DNA of 64,000 nucleotides from Limimaricola sp027213785 (GCF_050847355.1 NZ_CP193755.1:558001-622000); one strand, 5' to 3'; positions 35,868 through 44,061 are shown, counted from the first letter of the stretch. The notes: a model not told the origin generated them from the sequence alone. A program made the numbers and translations.

Positions 35868-36371
35868 CTAGAAAAGGAGCGAAGGGCCGAGCCAGAGCGA
35901 TGACGGCCCGCCGCGACAAAGCCCGTGAGTCGAAAACATCACCAAATGGCCGTGTTCGGGCGATTTGCGTGAGGGGTAGAGAAAACCCGATGCGCCCAAG
36001 CTCCGCAGCCGGTCCGAGGCCCGCCAGCTGCGGGCCGGGCGCCCCGCTGCCCGATCATCGGCCCAGCGCGCCACGAGATCCTCAAAATCGACGCCGAGTG
36101 CCGTCCGAACGTCCTCGTCGCGCAGATCGGCCATATCGGTCGTGGCGAGATCGAGGGGCCAGAGCCGTCGTGGGGCATCGCCGGGCGCGGCGTAGGTGGC
36201 AAGGGCCACGGAGGCACCCTCAGGGCTCAGAGAGACATAGAGTGCCGGCTGGCCATCGCGGTGAAACCGCCCCTCCGGCGATGCGGCGAGGGCGAGGGGG
36301 TCGGCCGCGTCGTCGCAAATGCGCCAGACCCTGCCCGAAAAGGGGCGGAGATGACCCGCCCCTGATTTCAC
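35868..36371 (-). CDS. RES-domain protein coupled to trxB
   Basis: A 167-aa protein starting with GTG inside the trxB stop (GTGA). It fits the RES fold (NAD+ phosphorylase/ADP-ribosyltransferase-like, toxin half of Xre-RES systems): VWRICDD, EGRFHRDGQPALYVSLS (the GRW-N-G-xx-Y block with F for W) and SDRLRSLGASGFLYPSRKS, then HLVMF. The residue where RES toxins have a catalytic Glu after the Tyr block appears to be Ala (GASVALATY). No antitoxin gene is beside it. It may be a non-toxic or altered RES enzyme. The call rests on motif memory, so treat the catalytic reading with care. Confidence 0.7.
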   Translation of the reverse strand: MKSGAGHLRPFSGRVWRICDDAADPLALAASPEGRFHRDGQPALYVSLSPEGASVALATYAAPGDAPRRLWPLDLATTDMADLRDEDVRTALGVDFEDLVARWADDRAAGRPARSWRASDRLRSLGASGFLYPSRKSPEHGHLVMFSTHGLCRGGPSSLWLGPSLLF

Positions 36372-37390
36372 TTCACGCCTTCCGTCTCGGGGGCGCCGTA
36401 GCCCATGGGAAGTGTTTCGTCCTTCCCGTGGCCCGCCACCTCGGCGGTGCCGCCATGCTCGGCGAGAAACCGTTCCGCATCGAGCGCGGCCATGCAGCCC
36501 ATGCCGGCGCTGGTCACCGCCTGGCGGTAGACGTGGTCGGTCAGGTCGCCAGCGGCGAAGACGCCCGGGATCGAGGTGCGGGTCGTGCCCGGCTCGACCT
36601 TCACGTAGCCGCCGTGATGGGTCTCGAGCTGATCCTTGACCAGTTCCGAGGCCGGGGCATGGCCGATCGCGACGAACACGCCCTTGGCCGGGATCTCGGT
36701 GATCTCGCCGGTCTTGACGTGTTTCGCGCGTACGCCGGTCACGCCCTTGGGGCTGTCGTCGCCCACGACTTCCTCGATCTCGTGGAACCAGAGAGTTTCG
36801 ACCTTGGGGTGCTCGAACAGGCGCTTTTGCAGCACCATCTCTGCGCGCAGCTCGTCGCGGCGATGGATCAGGGTCACCCTGGAGGCGAAGTTGGTCAGGA
36901 ACAGCGCCTCTTCGACGGCGGTGTTGCCGCCACCGACCACCACGATCTCCTGACCGCGATAGAAGAAGCCGTCGCAGGTCGCGCAGGCCGAGACGCCGAA
37001 GCCCTTGAAGGCCTCTTCGGAAGGCAGTCCGAGCCACTTCGCCCGCGCCCCGGTGGCGAGGATCACCGCCTCGGCGACGTATTCGGTGCCGCTGTCGCCC
37101 TTGGCGACGAAGGGCCGCTTCGACAGGTCGAGATCCGTGATGATGTCGGTGATCACCTCGGCCCCCATCTCGCGCGCATGGCCTTCCATGCGCACCATCA
37201 GGTCGGGGCCCTGCACGGAATTGTCGCCGGGCCAGTTCTCGACATCGGTGGTGGTGGTCAGCTGGCCGCCCGGCTCAAGGCCCTGCACGAGGATCGGCTG
37301 GAGCATGGCACGGCTGGCATAGACGGCCGCGGTATAGCCCGCCGGTCCCGAACCGATGATGAGAACCCTGGTGTCGCGGCGCGTGGTCAT
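36368..37390 (-). CDS. trxB: Thioredoxin-disulfide reductase
   Basis: Reduces thioredoxin with NADPH through FAD. The 340-aa protein has the FAD motif VLIIGSGPAGYTAAVYASRA, the redox pair CATC in GVSACATCDGFFY, the NADPH motif VVVGGGNTAVEEALFL and the C-terminal FAD motif GVFAAGDLTDHVYRQAVTS. The start MTTRRDTRVLIIG fits the family; a longer frame upstream does not. A RES gene begins at its stop, and a divergent Lrp gene with a GCAAC/GTTGC array lies upstream. Confidence 0.95.
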   Translation of the reverse strand: MTTRRDTRVLIIGSGPAGYTAAVYASRAMLQPILVQGLEPGGQLTTTTDVENWPGDNSVQGPDLMVRMEGHAREMGAEVITDIITDLDLSKRPFVAKGDSGTEYVAEAVILATGARAKWLGLPSEEAFKGFGVSACATCDGFFYRGQEIVVVGGGNTAVEEALFLTNFASRVTLIHRRDELRAEMVLQKRLFEHPKVETLWFHEIEEVVGDDSPKGVTGVRAKHVKTGEITEIPAKGVFVAIGHAPASELVKDQLETHHGGYVKVEPGTTRTSIPGVFAAGDLTDHVYRQAVTSAGMGCMAALDAERFLAEHGGTAEVAGHGKDETLPMGYGAPETEGVK

Positions 37391-37495
37391 GGGACGTCCC
37401 CTTGCAAGCCTGAAGTCGGCTGCATATAGCCACTGTCCCTGCCGGTGCAAACCCCGCCCTAGGAGGGCGCGGCCTCGCTGCGGCAGCCACGTCAC

Positions 37496-37570
37496 GCAAC
37501 AGGTCACGATGTTGCGCGGGCCTGCAATATTCTTGCGCTAGCAACCGCTCTGCCCTAGGTCAGACGCAAC
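37496..37570. promoter_or_regulatory. Array of GCAAC/GTTGC half-sites between trxB and lrp
   Basis: In the divergent trxB/lrp spacer, GCAAC occurs at 37496-37500, 37541-37545 and 37566-37570, GTTGC at 37511-37515, and shorter GCAA and TTGC at 37524-37527 and 37533-37536. Facing half-sites spaced over about 75 bases suit an Lrp octamer wrapping the promoter region. Inference. Confidence 0.5.
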
Positions 37571-37586
37571 ATTCACGGAGATGAAG

Positions 37587-38087
37587 ATGCCCGGGGCGAA
37601 ACTCGACGAGATCGACAGGATGATCCTGGCCGAGCTGCAGGCCGATGGCCGGATGACCAATGTGGAGCTGGCGCGCCGCGTCGGCATCTCGGCACCGCCC
37701 TGCCTGCGCCGGGTGCGGACGCTCGAAGAGCAGGGCTACATCCGGGGCTATCACGCCGATGTCGACCCGCGCGAGCTGGGCTTCGACGTATCGGTCTTCG
37801 CCATGGTGCGGCTGGTGAGCCAGTCCGAGGCCGAGTTGTCGGCCTTCGAGGCGCGCTGCAACGACTGGCCGCTCGTGCGCGAGTGCCACATGCTCAATGG
37901 TGAGGTGGATTTCGTGCTGAAATGCGTGGCCCCCGATCTGCGCAGCTTCCAGTCCTTCCTGACCGGCGAGCTGACGGCCGCGCCCAACGTCGCCTCGGTC
38001 AAGACCTCGCTGGTGATCCGCAACGCCAAGGCCGAGCCGGGCGTCCCCTTCGACGTGCTCGAGAGCCGGCTCGCCCGCAAGGCCTGA
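37587..38087 (+). CDS. Lrp/AsnC-family regulator divergent from trxB
   Basis: A 166-aa regulator with a helix-turn-helix (LDEIDRMILAELQ to VGISAPPCLRRVRTL) and a RAM domain. I chose MPGAKLDEIDRM because GGAG lies six bases upstream; the ATG two codons earlier abuts that site. Divergent arrangement with trxB suggests it regulates the thioredoxin reductase operon or itself through the shared spacer. Its effector is unknown. Confidence 0.87.
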   Translation: MPGAKLDEIDRMILAELQADGRMTNVELARRVGISAPPCLRRVRTLEEQGYIRGYHADVDPRELGFDVSVFAMVRLVSQSEAELSAFEARCNDWPLVRECHMLNGEVDFVLKCVAPDLRSFQSFLTGELTAAPNVASVKTSLVIRNAKAEPGVPFDVLESRLARKA

Positions 38088-38120
38088 CCTTCGGGGGCGG
38101 CCGCACCTCCGGGGCTGGGT

Positions 38121-38897
38121 TCAAGCCACGAGGTCGAGTTCGGCCAGCCGAAGCCGCGGCAGGGCGGGCGGGCCGAAATCCTCGATCCGATCCAGATGCG
38201 GAAAGCAGGAGAGGAACAGGCCGCGCTGCTCGGGTTCGAGATGCGCGAGGCGCGCCGGACCGGGGTGATAGCTCTCGATCTCGACGCCGTTGGCGAGAAT
38301 CCTCTCGTGGCGTTCAAAGCCCAGATGGAACACCCGCACGGCCGAAGGCGGGGTCAGTTCGACCACGCCCATGCCGTCGATCAGGTCGCGGGCCGGGATC
38401 GCGGCGGCGCGTCGGCCGGTCAGGCGTTCGATCGCCGCGCCCTGGCGCACCAGATGCGCCATCGGACCCAGTACGAGATCATGCATCGGCCGGGCGATGC
38501 CCAGCGCATCGGCCGAAATTCGGGTCAGGCGGCCCATCTCCGGCGGTTGTCCGGGAACATTGGCGACCAACGTCGTGGCGCCGCGCCATAGCAGCGTGCG
38601 AAAGCCGCGATCGACGGTCTTGACCCGATCGCCCGGCAGAAGATCCTCCACCGCGACGAGGCCTCGCTCGGTCGGGACCTGCGCGCCATGGGCGAAGGCG
38701 GCCACCGCCTCCTCGAAAATCGGCGTGGCGGGTACCACGCGGCTCGTCTCGGCGATGTCGCCGGGATGGTGCGGGCAAAGGGTGAGGATTTCGATCCGGC
38801 GCATCAGCGGCGCATGCGTCACAGGCGCGCGCGGGGCAGCGCGATCGATGGTTCCGGCACGGGTCGGAGCAGAGGGAGAGAGCAGGGGCAATGCCAT
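38121..38897 (-). CDS. Hint-domain protein (Hint_2 type) lacking the nucleophile Cys
   Basis: A 258-aa protein. Residues about 65-200 match the Hint_2 (Hedgehog/intein-like) domain frequent in Rhodobacteraceae: AAFAHGAQVPTERG, AVEDLLPGDRVKTVDRGFRT, ADALG, PMHDLVLGPMAHLV and HLGFERHERILANGVEIES (conserved H and N). Active Hint domains begin with Cys or Ser (for example CF-x-GT-x-I-x-T). Here that position reads Ala-Phe, so autoprocessing is doubtful. The start has AAAGGCG upstream. Function unknown; relatives sit on secreted repeat proteins, but this one has no repeats and no clear signal peptide. Confidence 0.78.
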   Translation of the reverse strand: MALPLLSPSAPTRAGTIDRAAPRAPVTHAPLMRRIEILTLCPHHPGDIAETSRVVPATPIFEEAVAAFAHGAQVPTERGLVAVEDLLPGDRVKTVDRGFRTLLWRGATTLVANVPGQPPEMGRLTRISADALGIARPMHDLVLGPMAHLVRQGAAIERLTGRRAAAIPARDLIDGMGVVELTPPSAVRVFHLGFERHERILANGVEIESYHPGPARLAHLEPEQRGLFLSCFPHLDRIEDFGPPALPRLRLAELDLVA

Positions 38898-39058
38898 GCG
38901 AACGCCTTTCGGTCATCGCATCGGTTGTCGGCCCCCACCGACAACACCCGAAGCTGTTTGGGTCACCGCGACACTGGGCGGCCGCGGCTGGATTGTCAAA
39001 GCAAGCCTGTGAAACGAATTGTTTCGGGGGCTGGCGGGTGCGAGGTGCCGACGCCCCT

Positions 39059-39826
39059 TCAGAGACGGATCGCGGCGATCAACCGGCCGTAATCGGCTTC
39101 GCGGGCATGGGTGGCGCGGCGATAGCTGAAAAAGCGGGTCGGGTCGGAATAGGTGCAGTGCCGCGTCCATTCGGCCGAGGCGATTCCGGCAGCGCGCAGC
39201 CGTCGCAACCCGAAGCCGGGCAGGTCGAAGAGCAGCCGGTCGCCTTCACCTTGGGCGAAATGTCGTTCTGCCTGCGGATCTTCGGCGAGAAACGCATCGA
39301 GCAGTTCGGGGCCGACCTCGTAGCAGCGCTGGCTGATCGAGGGGCCGATCACCGCGCGGATGCCTTCGCGCCGTGCGCCGAGCGCGACCATCGCCTCCAC
39401 GGTGGCTTCCAGCACGCCCGCAAGTGCACCTTTCCAACCGGCATGGGCGGCACCGATCACCCCGGTCTTGGGGTCGGCGAACAGTACCGGCTGGCAATCG
39501 GCGGTGAGGATGGTCAGGGCCAGCCCGGGCGTCGCCGTGACCAGCGCATCGGCGCGGGCAGGGGCTGCGGGCGGCGTGTCGATGGTCACCACATCGGCCG
39601 AATGCACCTGGTGCACGCCGATCAGCGCCTCGCGCGGGACTCCCATCGCCTGTGCGACTCTGCCGCGGTTGATGAGCACCGCCTCATGCTGGTCGGAACT
39701 GCCGGGGCCGCAATTGAGTCCGGCGAAGACTCCCGACGAGGCCCCGCCGGCGCGTCCGAAGAAGCCATGGCGCAACGGTGCCAGGCTGTCCGAGGTGATG
39801 ATGTCGAGCGGCGTTGCGGCGTTCAC
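39059..39826 (-). CDS. pgeF: Peptidoglycan editing factor PgeF (YfiH/polyphenol oxidase family)
   Basis: A 255-aa multicopper-oxidase-like (DUF152) protein. In E. coli the homologue clears misincorporated L-Ser from peptidoglycan precursors. HQVHSADVV carries the first metal His, LTADCQPVLFAD the Cys and GAAHAGWKGALAGV the last His. GLNCGPGSSD is the usual N-terminal block. The start is GTG overlapping the stop of the methyltransferase gene (GTGA). It is third in an lgt-midA-like-pgeF operon. Confidence 0.93.
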   Translation of the reverse strand: MNAATPLDIITSDSLAPLRHGFFGRAGGASSGVFAGLNCGPGSSDQHEAVLINRGRVAQAMGVPREALIGVHQVHSADVVTIDTPPAAPARADALVTATPGLALTILTADCQPVLFADPKTGVIGAAHAGWKGALAGVLEATVEAMVALGARREGIRAVIGPSISQRCYEVGPELLDAFLAEDPQAERHFAQGEGDRLLFDLPGFGLRRLRAAGIASAEWTRHCTYSDPTRFFSYRRATHAREADYGRLIAAIRL

Positions 39827-40884
39827 GTCTCAATTCCGGGTGGCGGCGGGGCATTGCACGGATGAAGTGCGGCTACCTTGAACAGGTCGCCCATTTCTTC
39901 GGGGTGGGTCAAGCGGCGATGCGCGGCGACATGGGCGTCGAGCGCCGTACCTTCGAGCTTTGCCGCCAGCGCTTGCGCCCGTGCCGTGATGCCAAGCCGT
40001 TCGAGAAACACGCCTTGTGGTACCGGCCCGGCACAGGCGGCGGGGGCGGCGGCATGGCCCAGCGCCTCGAAATCCACATGCGCAGTAAGGTCGGCTTCGC
40101 CGGGTGCTGCCAGCGGATCGACCTTCTCGTGACCGCGCACTGCCTGGAAGCTGTCGCCGGTGCGGCCCCGGCCGCCGTAATCGACGATAAGCGCCGCGCC
40201 GCCACGGCGCGCGATGCGACCACCGATTTCGCCGGTCAGCGCGGGCAAGGCGGGCGACTGCTCCACCATGTCGCCGTCACGCGTATCCGCAAGGCGGTGT
40301 TCCAGCTCTGCCAGCGGCGCGGGCGCGGTGAGGCCAAAGACGAGCTCGTCGCCGTCACGCCCCACGACGCGTTCGCGCCAGCCCGCGCCGTCGCGGACGA
40401 ACTGCCGGATCGGCAGCGCGTCGAAGAACTCGTTGGCGACGAGATAGAGCGGCAGGTCGTCGGGGATCTGGTCGATCCGGTCATGCCACGTGGCCTGTGG
40501 CAGGGCACGCGCCTGCACGGTCCGCAGCGCCGGGGAGGCCTCCACGAGGTGCAGTCGCGCGGCGGCGTGGAAGCCCGGCACGCGGGCAGTCGCACGCAGC
40601 ATGTCGGCCATCAGCGTGCCGCGCCCCGGCCCCGGTTCGGCCAGCACGAAGGCCTCCGGCGCACCTTGGTCCAGCCAGGCCTGCGCAAGGCACAATCCGA
40701 GGAGTTCGCCGAACATCTGGCTGATCTCGGGTGCAGTGGTGAAGTCGCCTCCCGCACCCAGCGGATCGCGCGTCGTGTAGTAGCCATGGACGGGGTGCAG
40801 CAGGCATTCGGTCATGTATTCGGCGATGCTGATCGGCCCGGTGGCGGTGATGCGCCGCAGCAGGATCTCGCGCAGCGCCGTCAC
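39823..40884 (-). CDS. MidA/NDUFAF7-like SAM-dependent methyltransferase
   Basis: A 353-aa class I methyltransferase. Its eukaryotic relative NDUFAF7 methylates an arginine of a complex I subunit. It has ISIAEYMTECLLHPVHGYY at the N-terminus, GDFTTAPEISQMFGELLG, the SAM motif LAEPGPGRGTLMADMLRA and ANEFFDALPIRQF, all specific to this family. The start is GTG overlapping the lgt stop (GTGA); the longer frame upstream runs inside lgt. The bacterial substrate is not known. Confidence 0.9.
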   Translation of the reverse strand: MTALREILLRRITATGPISIAEYMTECLLHPVHGYYTTRDPLGAGGDFTTAPEISQMFGELLGLCLAQAWLDQGAPEAFVLAEPGPGRGTLMADMLRATARVPGFHAAARLHLVEASPALRTVQARALPQATWHDRIDQIPDDLPLYLVANEFFDALPIRQFVRDGAGWRERVVGRDGDELVFGLTAPAPLAELEHRLADTRDGDMVEQSPALPALTGEIGGRIARRGGAALIVDYGGRGRTGDSFQAVRGHEKVDPLAAPGEADLTAHVDFEALGHAAAPAACAGPVPQGVFLERLGITARAQALAAKLEGTALDAHVAAHRRLTHPEEMGDLFKVAALHPCNAPPPPGIET

Positions 40885-41771
40885 GCCGGGACCATTCGGC
40901 GGCGCGCGGCGGCGATCACGGCGATCCCGGCGATGATCATCGGCAGCGACAGGATCTGTCCCATGGTCAGGCCCCAGCCATCGATGTGCAGTGCGAGACC
41001 CAGCGGGTTGCCGGGGCTTACGAATTGCGGATCGGGTTGGCGTACGAACTCCACCAGAAAGCGGCCGATACCGTAGACCAGGAAGAAGGTCCCCGAGAGC
41101 AGCCAGGGCCGCTTCAGCGCGCCCCAGCGGAACGCCATGAGGGTGAACAGCACTAGCAGGAACAGCCCCTCGATCCCCGCCTCGTAGAGCTGCGAGGGGT
41201 GGCGGGCGCAGAGCCCTTCGATACCAGGGCAGTCCTGCGCGGCGGCACCGGGGAAGATCACGCCCCATGGCAGATCGGTCGGGCGGCCCCAGAGCTCGGC
41301 ATTGATGAAGTTGGCAAGGCGGCCCAGCAGGATCGCGGGCGGAGTGGCCAGCGCGATGGTGTCGGCGACGCCGCCCAGAAGCAGGCGGTGGCGCCGCGCG
41401 AAGATCAGGATCGCGAGGATCACGCCGATAAAGCCGCCATGGAACGACATGCCGCCCTGCCACAGGAAGGGGATCTCCCACGGATGGGACAGGTAATAGC
41501 CCGGCTGGTAGATCAGCGCGTAGCCCAGTCGGCCGCCGCCGATGATGCCGAGGATGATCCAGCTCAACAGGTTCTCGAGCTCGGGCGGCGTCATGGCCGG
41601 GCGGTCGCCGGGCCACAGGCCGGGTCGCTTGAGCGCCGCGACCGAGAGCCGCCAGCCTGCGATGATGCCGACGATATAGGCCAGCGCGTACCAGCGCAGC
41701 GCGAAGTCGAACCCGCCGAGCGAGATCGAGAAGATCTCGGGCGAGATCTCGGGGAAGGGGATGCCATTCAT
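40881..41771 (-). CDS. lgt: Prolipoprotein diacylglyceryl transferase
   Basis: Transfers diacylglyceryl from phosphatidylglycerol to the lipobox Cys of prolipoproteins in the inner membrane. The 296-aa protein has seven hydrophobic helices, the essential His in GGMSFHGGFIGVI, the GRLANFINAELWGRPT signature and the catalytic Arg region in GIGRFLVEFVRQPD. It is first of the lgt-midA-like-pgeF operon and divergent from ubiK. Confidence 0.95.
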   Translation of the reverse strand: MNGIPFPEISPEIFSISLGGFDFALRWYALAYIVGIIAGWRLSVAALKRPGLWPGDRPAMTPPELENLLSWIILGIIGGGRLGYALIYQPGYYLSHPWEIPFLWQGGMSFHGGFIGVILAILIFARRHRLLLGGVADTIALATPPAILLGRLANFINAELWGRPTDLPWGVIFPGAAAQDCPGIEGLCARHPSQLYEAGIEGLFLLVLFTLMAFRWGALKRPWLLSGTFFLVYGIGRFLVEFVRQPDPQFVSPGNPLGLALHIDGWGLTMGQILSLPMIIAGIAVIAAARRRMVPA

Positions 41772-41945
41772 GGTGCGATACCTGCGGCGGCGTGCCGGGA
41801 CTTGTCAATCCGGGCTCCCGCGCAGGAGGGCGGGGTCTCGCCATGTCGTGACCGGGCTGGCTGGCGTCGTCGTGGAGGCCGCCGCCTTGTCGCCGCCCCT
41901 TGCGCCGCCCATATAGGGACCAGCCCGAAACAGCGGAGACCCGCC

Positions 41946-42194
41946 ATGCAATCGAGAAACAAGATCTTCGACGATCTGTCGCAGCTGATGACCAACGCGA
42001 TGGGCGTGGCGCAGGGTGCGAAGGACGAGGCCAACAACGCCATGAAGTCGATGCTCGACCGCTGGCTGGCCGACCGCGACCTCGTGACCCGCGAGGAGTT
42101 CGACGCGGTGCGTGCGATGGCGCAGAAGGCGCGCGAGGAGAACGAGGCGCTCAAGGCCCGGATCGCGGCGCTGGAGACCAAGACCTCGAACTGA
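41946..42194 (+). CDS. ubiK: Ubiquinone biosynthesis accessory factor UbiK (BMFP domain)
   Basis: An 82-aa protein of the YqiC/UbiK family, with an amphipathic N-terminal helix QSRNKIFDDLSQLMTNAMG and a C-terminal trimeric coiled coil (LVTREEFDAVRAMAQKAREE into NEALKARIAALE). UbiK helps the aerobic ubiquinone assembly complex in proteobacteria. The ATG has GGAGA upstream. The reading frame continues upstream but that part lies in the spacer and on the far side of lgt, so I start here. Confidence 0.9.
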   Translation: MQSRNKIFDDLSQLMTNAMGVAQGAKDEANNAMKSMLDRWLADRDLVTREEFDAVRAMAQKAREENEALKARIAALETKTSN

Positions 42195-42220
42195 CCGCGC
42201 CACGCGCGTCCGGGATGTGA

Positions 42221-42247
42221 AAGGGGCGGCCCGGCGGGCCGCCCCTT
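42221..42247. terminator. Hairpin terminator shared by ubiK and the nucleotidyltransferase gene
   Basis: AAGGGGCGGCCC and GGGCCGCCCCTT form a 12-bp stem with a three-base loop, between the convergent ubiK (stop 26 bases to the left) and the nucleotidyltransferase gene (stop 7 bases to the right). On the minus strand it is followed by CTTTC. A near copy lies at 42994-43014. Confidence 0.75.
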
Positions 42248-42253
42248 CGCGCG

Positions 42254-42970
42254 TCAGGAGGGCCGATGCGGCGGCGCGTCGCTGCGCCATTCGACCAGCG
42301 GCCCGCCGCAGGGGGCGTAGATGCGCTCGACCACCCCGATGACCGGGCGCGGGTCGGCCTCGACGAAGAGGCGGTCAAACCCGTCGAGCATCGCCGCGCC
42401 GGTCGCGCCTTCCTCGTCGCGCAGCAGGCGCACGACATGTTTGCCCCGTGCGCTCCACCGGTTCCGGGACCGCCGCAGGTGATCTACCGCAATCTGGTAG
42501 AGGGTCGCGCCGAGCACCCTGATCTCGCGCGGGTCCGTGGCACCGCGCAGGTCCTCGAGCAGATCGCCGGCGATGAAGCGGGAGCGCTCCAGCTCCTCGG
42601 CACTCCATGGGCGTGGTCCCTCGGCAAGGCGCCGTTCGGCACACAGGCGCGCCGCCCGGGCAAGCGGACCGGGGCGCAGCGAGATGCTGCGGATCACCAT
42701 GTCCATAAGGATCGGCAGGCCCCGACTCGCATCCTTGCGAAAGAACAGGTCGAGCGAGTCTAGGTCGTGCACGAAGACCTCGCACAGCCGTCCCTCGGCG
42801 AGGAAGCTCTCGCGCCAGGCGTGGTCGAGCCGGTCGAACAGCACGACGAGGTCGATGTCGGAGCGGTCCGTGCCGCCGCCGCGCGCCAGCGAACCGGTCC
42901 AGAACAGCGCCGGTGCGTCCGGGTAACGCGTATCGGCCACGCGGCGGGCAAGGCGCTCAGGGGGGTACAT
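42254..42970 (-). CDS. Nucleotidyltransferase-domain protein
   Basis: A 238-aa protein with the minimal nucleotidyltransferase motif GSLARGGGTDRSDIDLVVLF (GSxARG...SDIDL, residues about 26-45), the DNA-polymerase-beta-like fold. The catalytic Asp pair and a possible third acid in CEVFVHDLDS are visible. The remaining 170 residues are helical and not recognised; relatives include aminoglycoside adenylyltransferases and HepT-MntA type proteins, but there is no partner gene here. No Shine-Dalgarno site is clear before the ATG. The gene is bracketed by two nearly identical hairpins. Confidence 0.78.
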   Translation of the reverse strand: MYPPERLARRVADTRYPDAPALFWTGSLARGGGTDRSDIDLVVLFDRLDHAWRESFLAEGRLCEVFVHDLDSLDLFFRKDASRGLPILMDMVIRSISLRPGPLARAARLCAERRLAEGPRPWSAEELERSRFIAGDLLEDLRGATDPREIRVLGATLYQIAVDHLRRSRNRWSARGKHVVRLLRDEEGATGAAMLDGFDRLFVEADPRPVIGVVERIYAPCGGPLVEWRSDAPPHRPS

Positions 42971-42993
42971 AGTCGTCCGGGATTTGGGAAACG

Positions 42994-43014
42994 GGGCGGC
43001 CCGGCGGGCCGCCC
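42994..43014 (-). terminator. Hairpin terminator after the M42 peptidase gene
   Basis: GGGCGGCCC-GGC-GGGCCGCCC, a 9-bp stem 10 bases after the peptidase stop, followed on the minus strand by CGTTTC. It lies within a sequence of about 48 bases (42978-43026) that nearly repeats 42211-42256. Confidence 0.65.
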
Positions 43015-43023
43015 ATTCGCGTC

Positions 43024-44061
43024 TCAGGCCTCGAAGCCTTCGAGATAGGCCGCGAGGATGTCGCGGGCCGCTTCGAGATCGGTGCGGTCGACCATCTCGG
43101 TCACGGTGTGGATGTAGCGGGTGCCGACCACGATGCCCACGGCGCGGGCGCCCGCCGCCGCCTGCTGCGCCGCCGCGCCGTCCTGACCGCCTGCGGCCAG
43201 CATGGTGCGCTGGAACGGGATGCCCTTGTCCTGCGCCAGCTTCTCGATCTCGGCGACGAGGCCGCGATCGGCGATGAAGCTGCTGTCGCGCACATGCAGG
43301 CCGAAGCCCTTGCCCTGCACCGTGGTGCGGTCCTTGTCCGGCACGCCGGGCGTATCGCAGGCCAGCGTCGTGTCGACGCCGATGCCGATATCGGGGCGCA
43401 CCTTGTAGGCGGCGGTGCGGGCGCCGCGCAGGCCGACTTCCTCCTGCGTGGTGAAGACCACGTGGATCTCGGCGCCGCGGCCCTTATCGGCCAGCTGGCG
43501 GATCGCCTCGATGCCGAGCCAGCAGGCGACGCGGTTGTCGAGCGCCTTGGAGACGAACTTCTCACCCATTTCGAGGAACGGCTCGTCCATCACCACCATG
43601 TCGCCGATCTTCACCTTGTCGGCGGCGGCCTTGCCGAGGCCGGTGTCGATGTAGAACTCGCCCAGTTCGGGCACCTTCTTGCGGTCCTCGGCCGAGGAGA
43701 TGTGCAGCGGCTTGCCGCCCGGGTTCATCACCCCTTTGATGTCGCCCTGATCGGTGCAGACCAGCACCCGGCGCGAGAACAGGTTGCGCGGGTCGAAGCC
43801 GCCGACCGGCTGCAGCCACACGAAGCCCTTTTCGTCGACGTGGCTGACGAGAAACCCGATTTCGTCCATGTGACACAGCAGCATGATCTTCGGCGCACCT
43901 TCGGTGGCCGCGTCACGGCGGCAGATCAGGCTGCCCATCGGATCGGTCTCGACATGGTCGAACAGGCCTTCGATCTCGGTGGTGATCAGGTCGCGGACAC
44001 GGTGTTCGTGGCCCGGCACGCCGGGCATCTCGCACAGGCGCTTCAAGAGGTCGGTGTTCAT
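43024..44061 (-). CDS. M42-family (glutamyl/deblocking) aminopeptidase
   Basis: A 345-aa dinuclear metallo-aminopeptidase of the M42/FrvX type that trims peptides in the cytoplasm. LLCHMDEIGFLVSHVDEKG carries the first metal His and catalytic Asp, SKALDNRVACW the bridging Asp, TTQEEVGLRGA the Glu pair, GVDTTLACD another ligand and TRYIHTVTEMVD the last His. The start MNTDLLKRLCEMPGVPGHE is typical. It is a single gene with its own terminator, divergent from the YbjN gene. Confidence 0.93.
   Translation of the reverse strand: MNTDLLKRLCEMPGVPGHEHRVRDLITTEIEGLFDHVETDPMGSLICRRDAATEGAPKIMLLCHMDEIGFLVSHVDEKGFVWLQPVGGFDPRNLFSRRVLVCTDQGDIKGVMNPGGKPLHISSAEDRKKVPELGEFYIDTGLGKAAADKVKIGDMVVMDEPFLEMGEKFVSKALDNRVACWLGIEAIRQLADKGRGAEIHVVFTTQEEVGLRGARTAAYKVRPDIGIGVDTTLACDTPGVPDKDRTTVQGKGFGLHVRDSSFIADRGLVAEIEKLAQDKGIPFQRTMLAAGGQDGAAAQQAAAGARAVGIVVGTRYIHTVTEMVDRTDLEAARDILAAYLEGFEA

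Noticed and set aside
35868..36371. A full Xre-RES toxin-antitoxin module
   Set aside because: No Xre/ParS-type antitoxin frame is present next to the RES gene, and the catalytic pattern looks incomplete.
35900..37429. A 509-codon plus-strand frame opposite trxB and the RES gene
   Set aside because: No motif and no start signal; fully explained as the complement of trxB.
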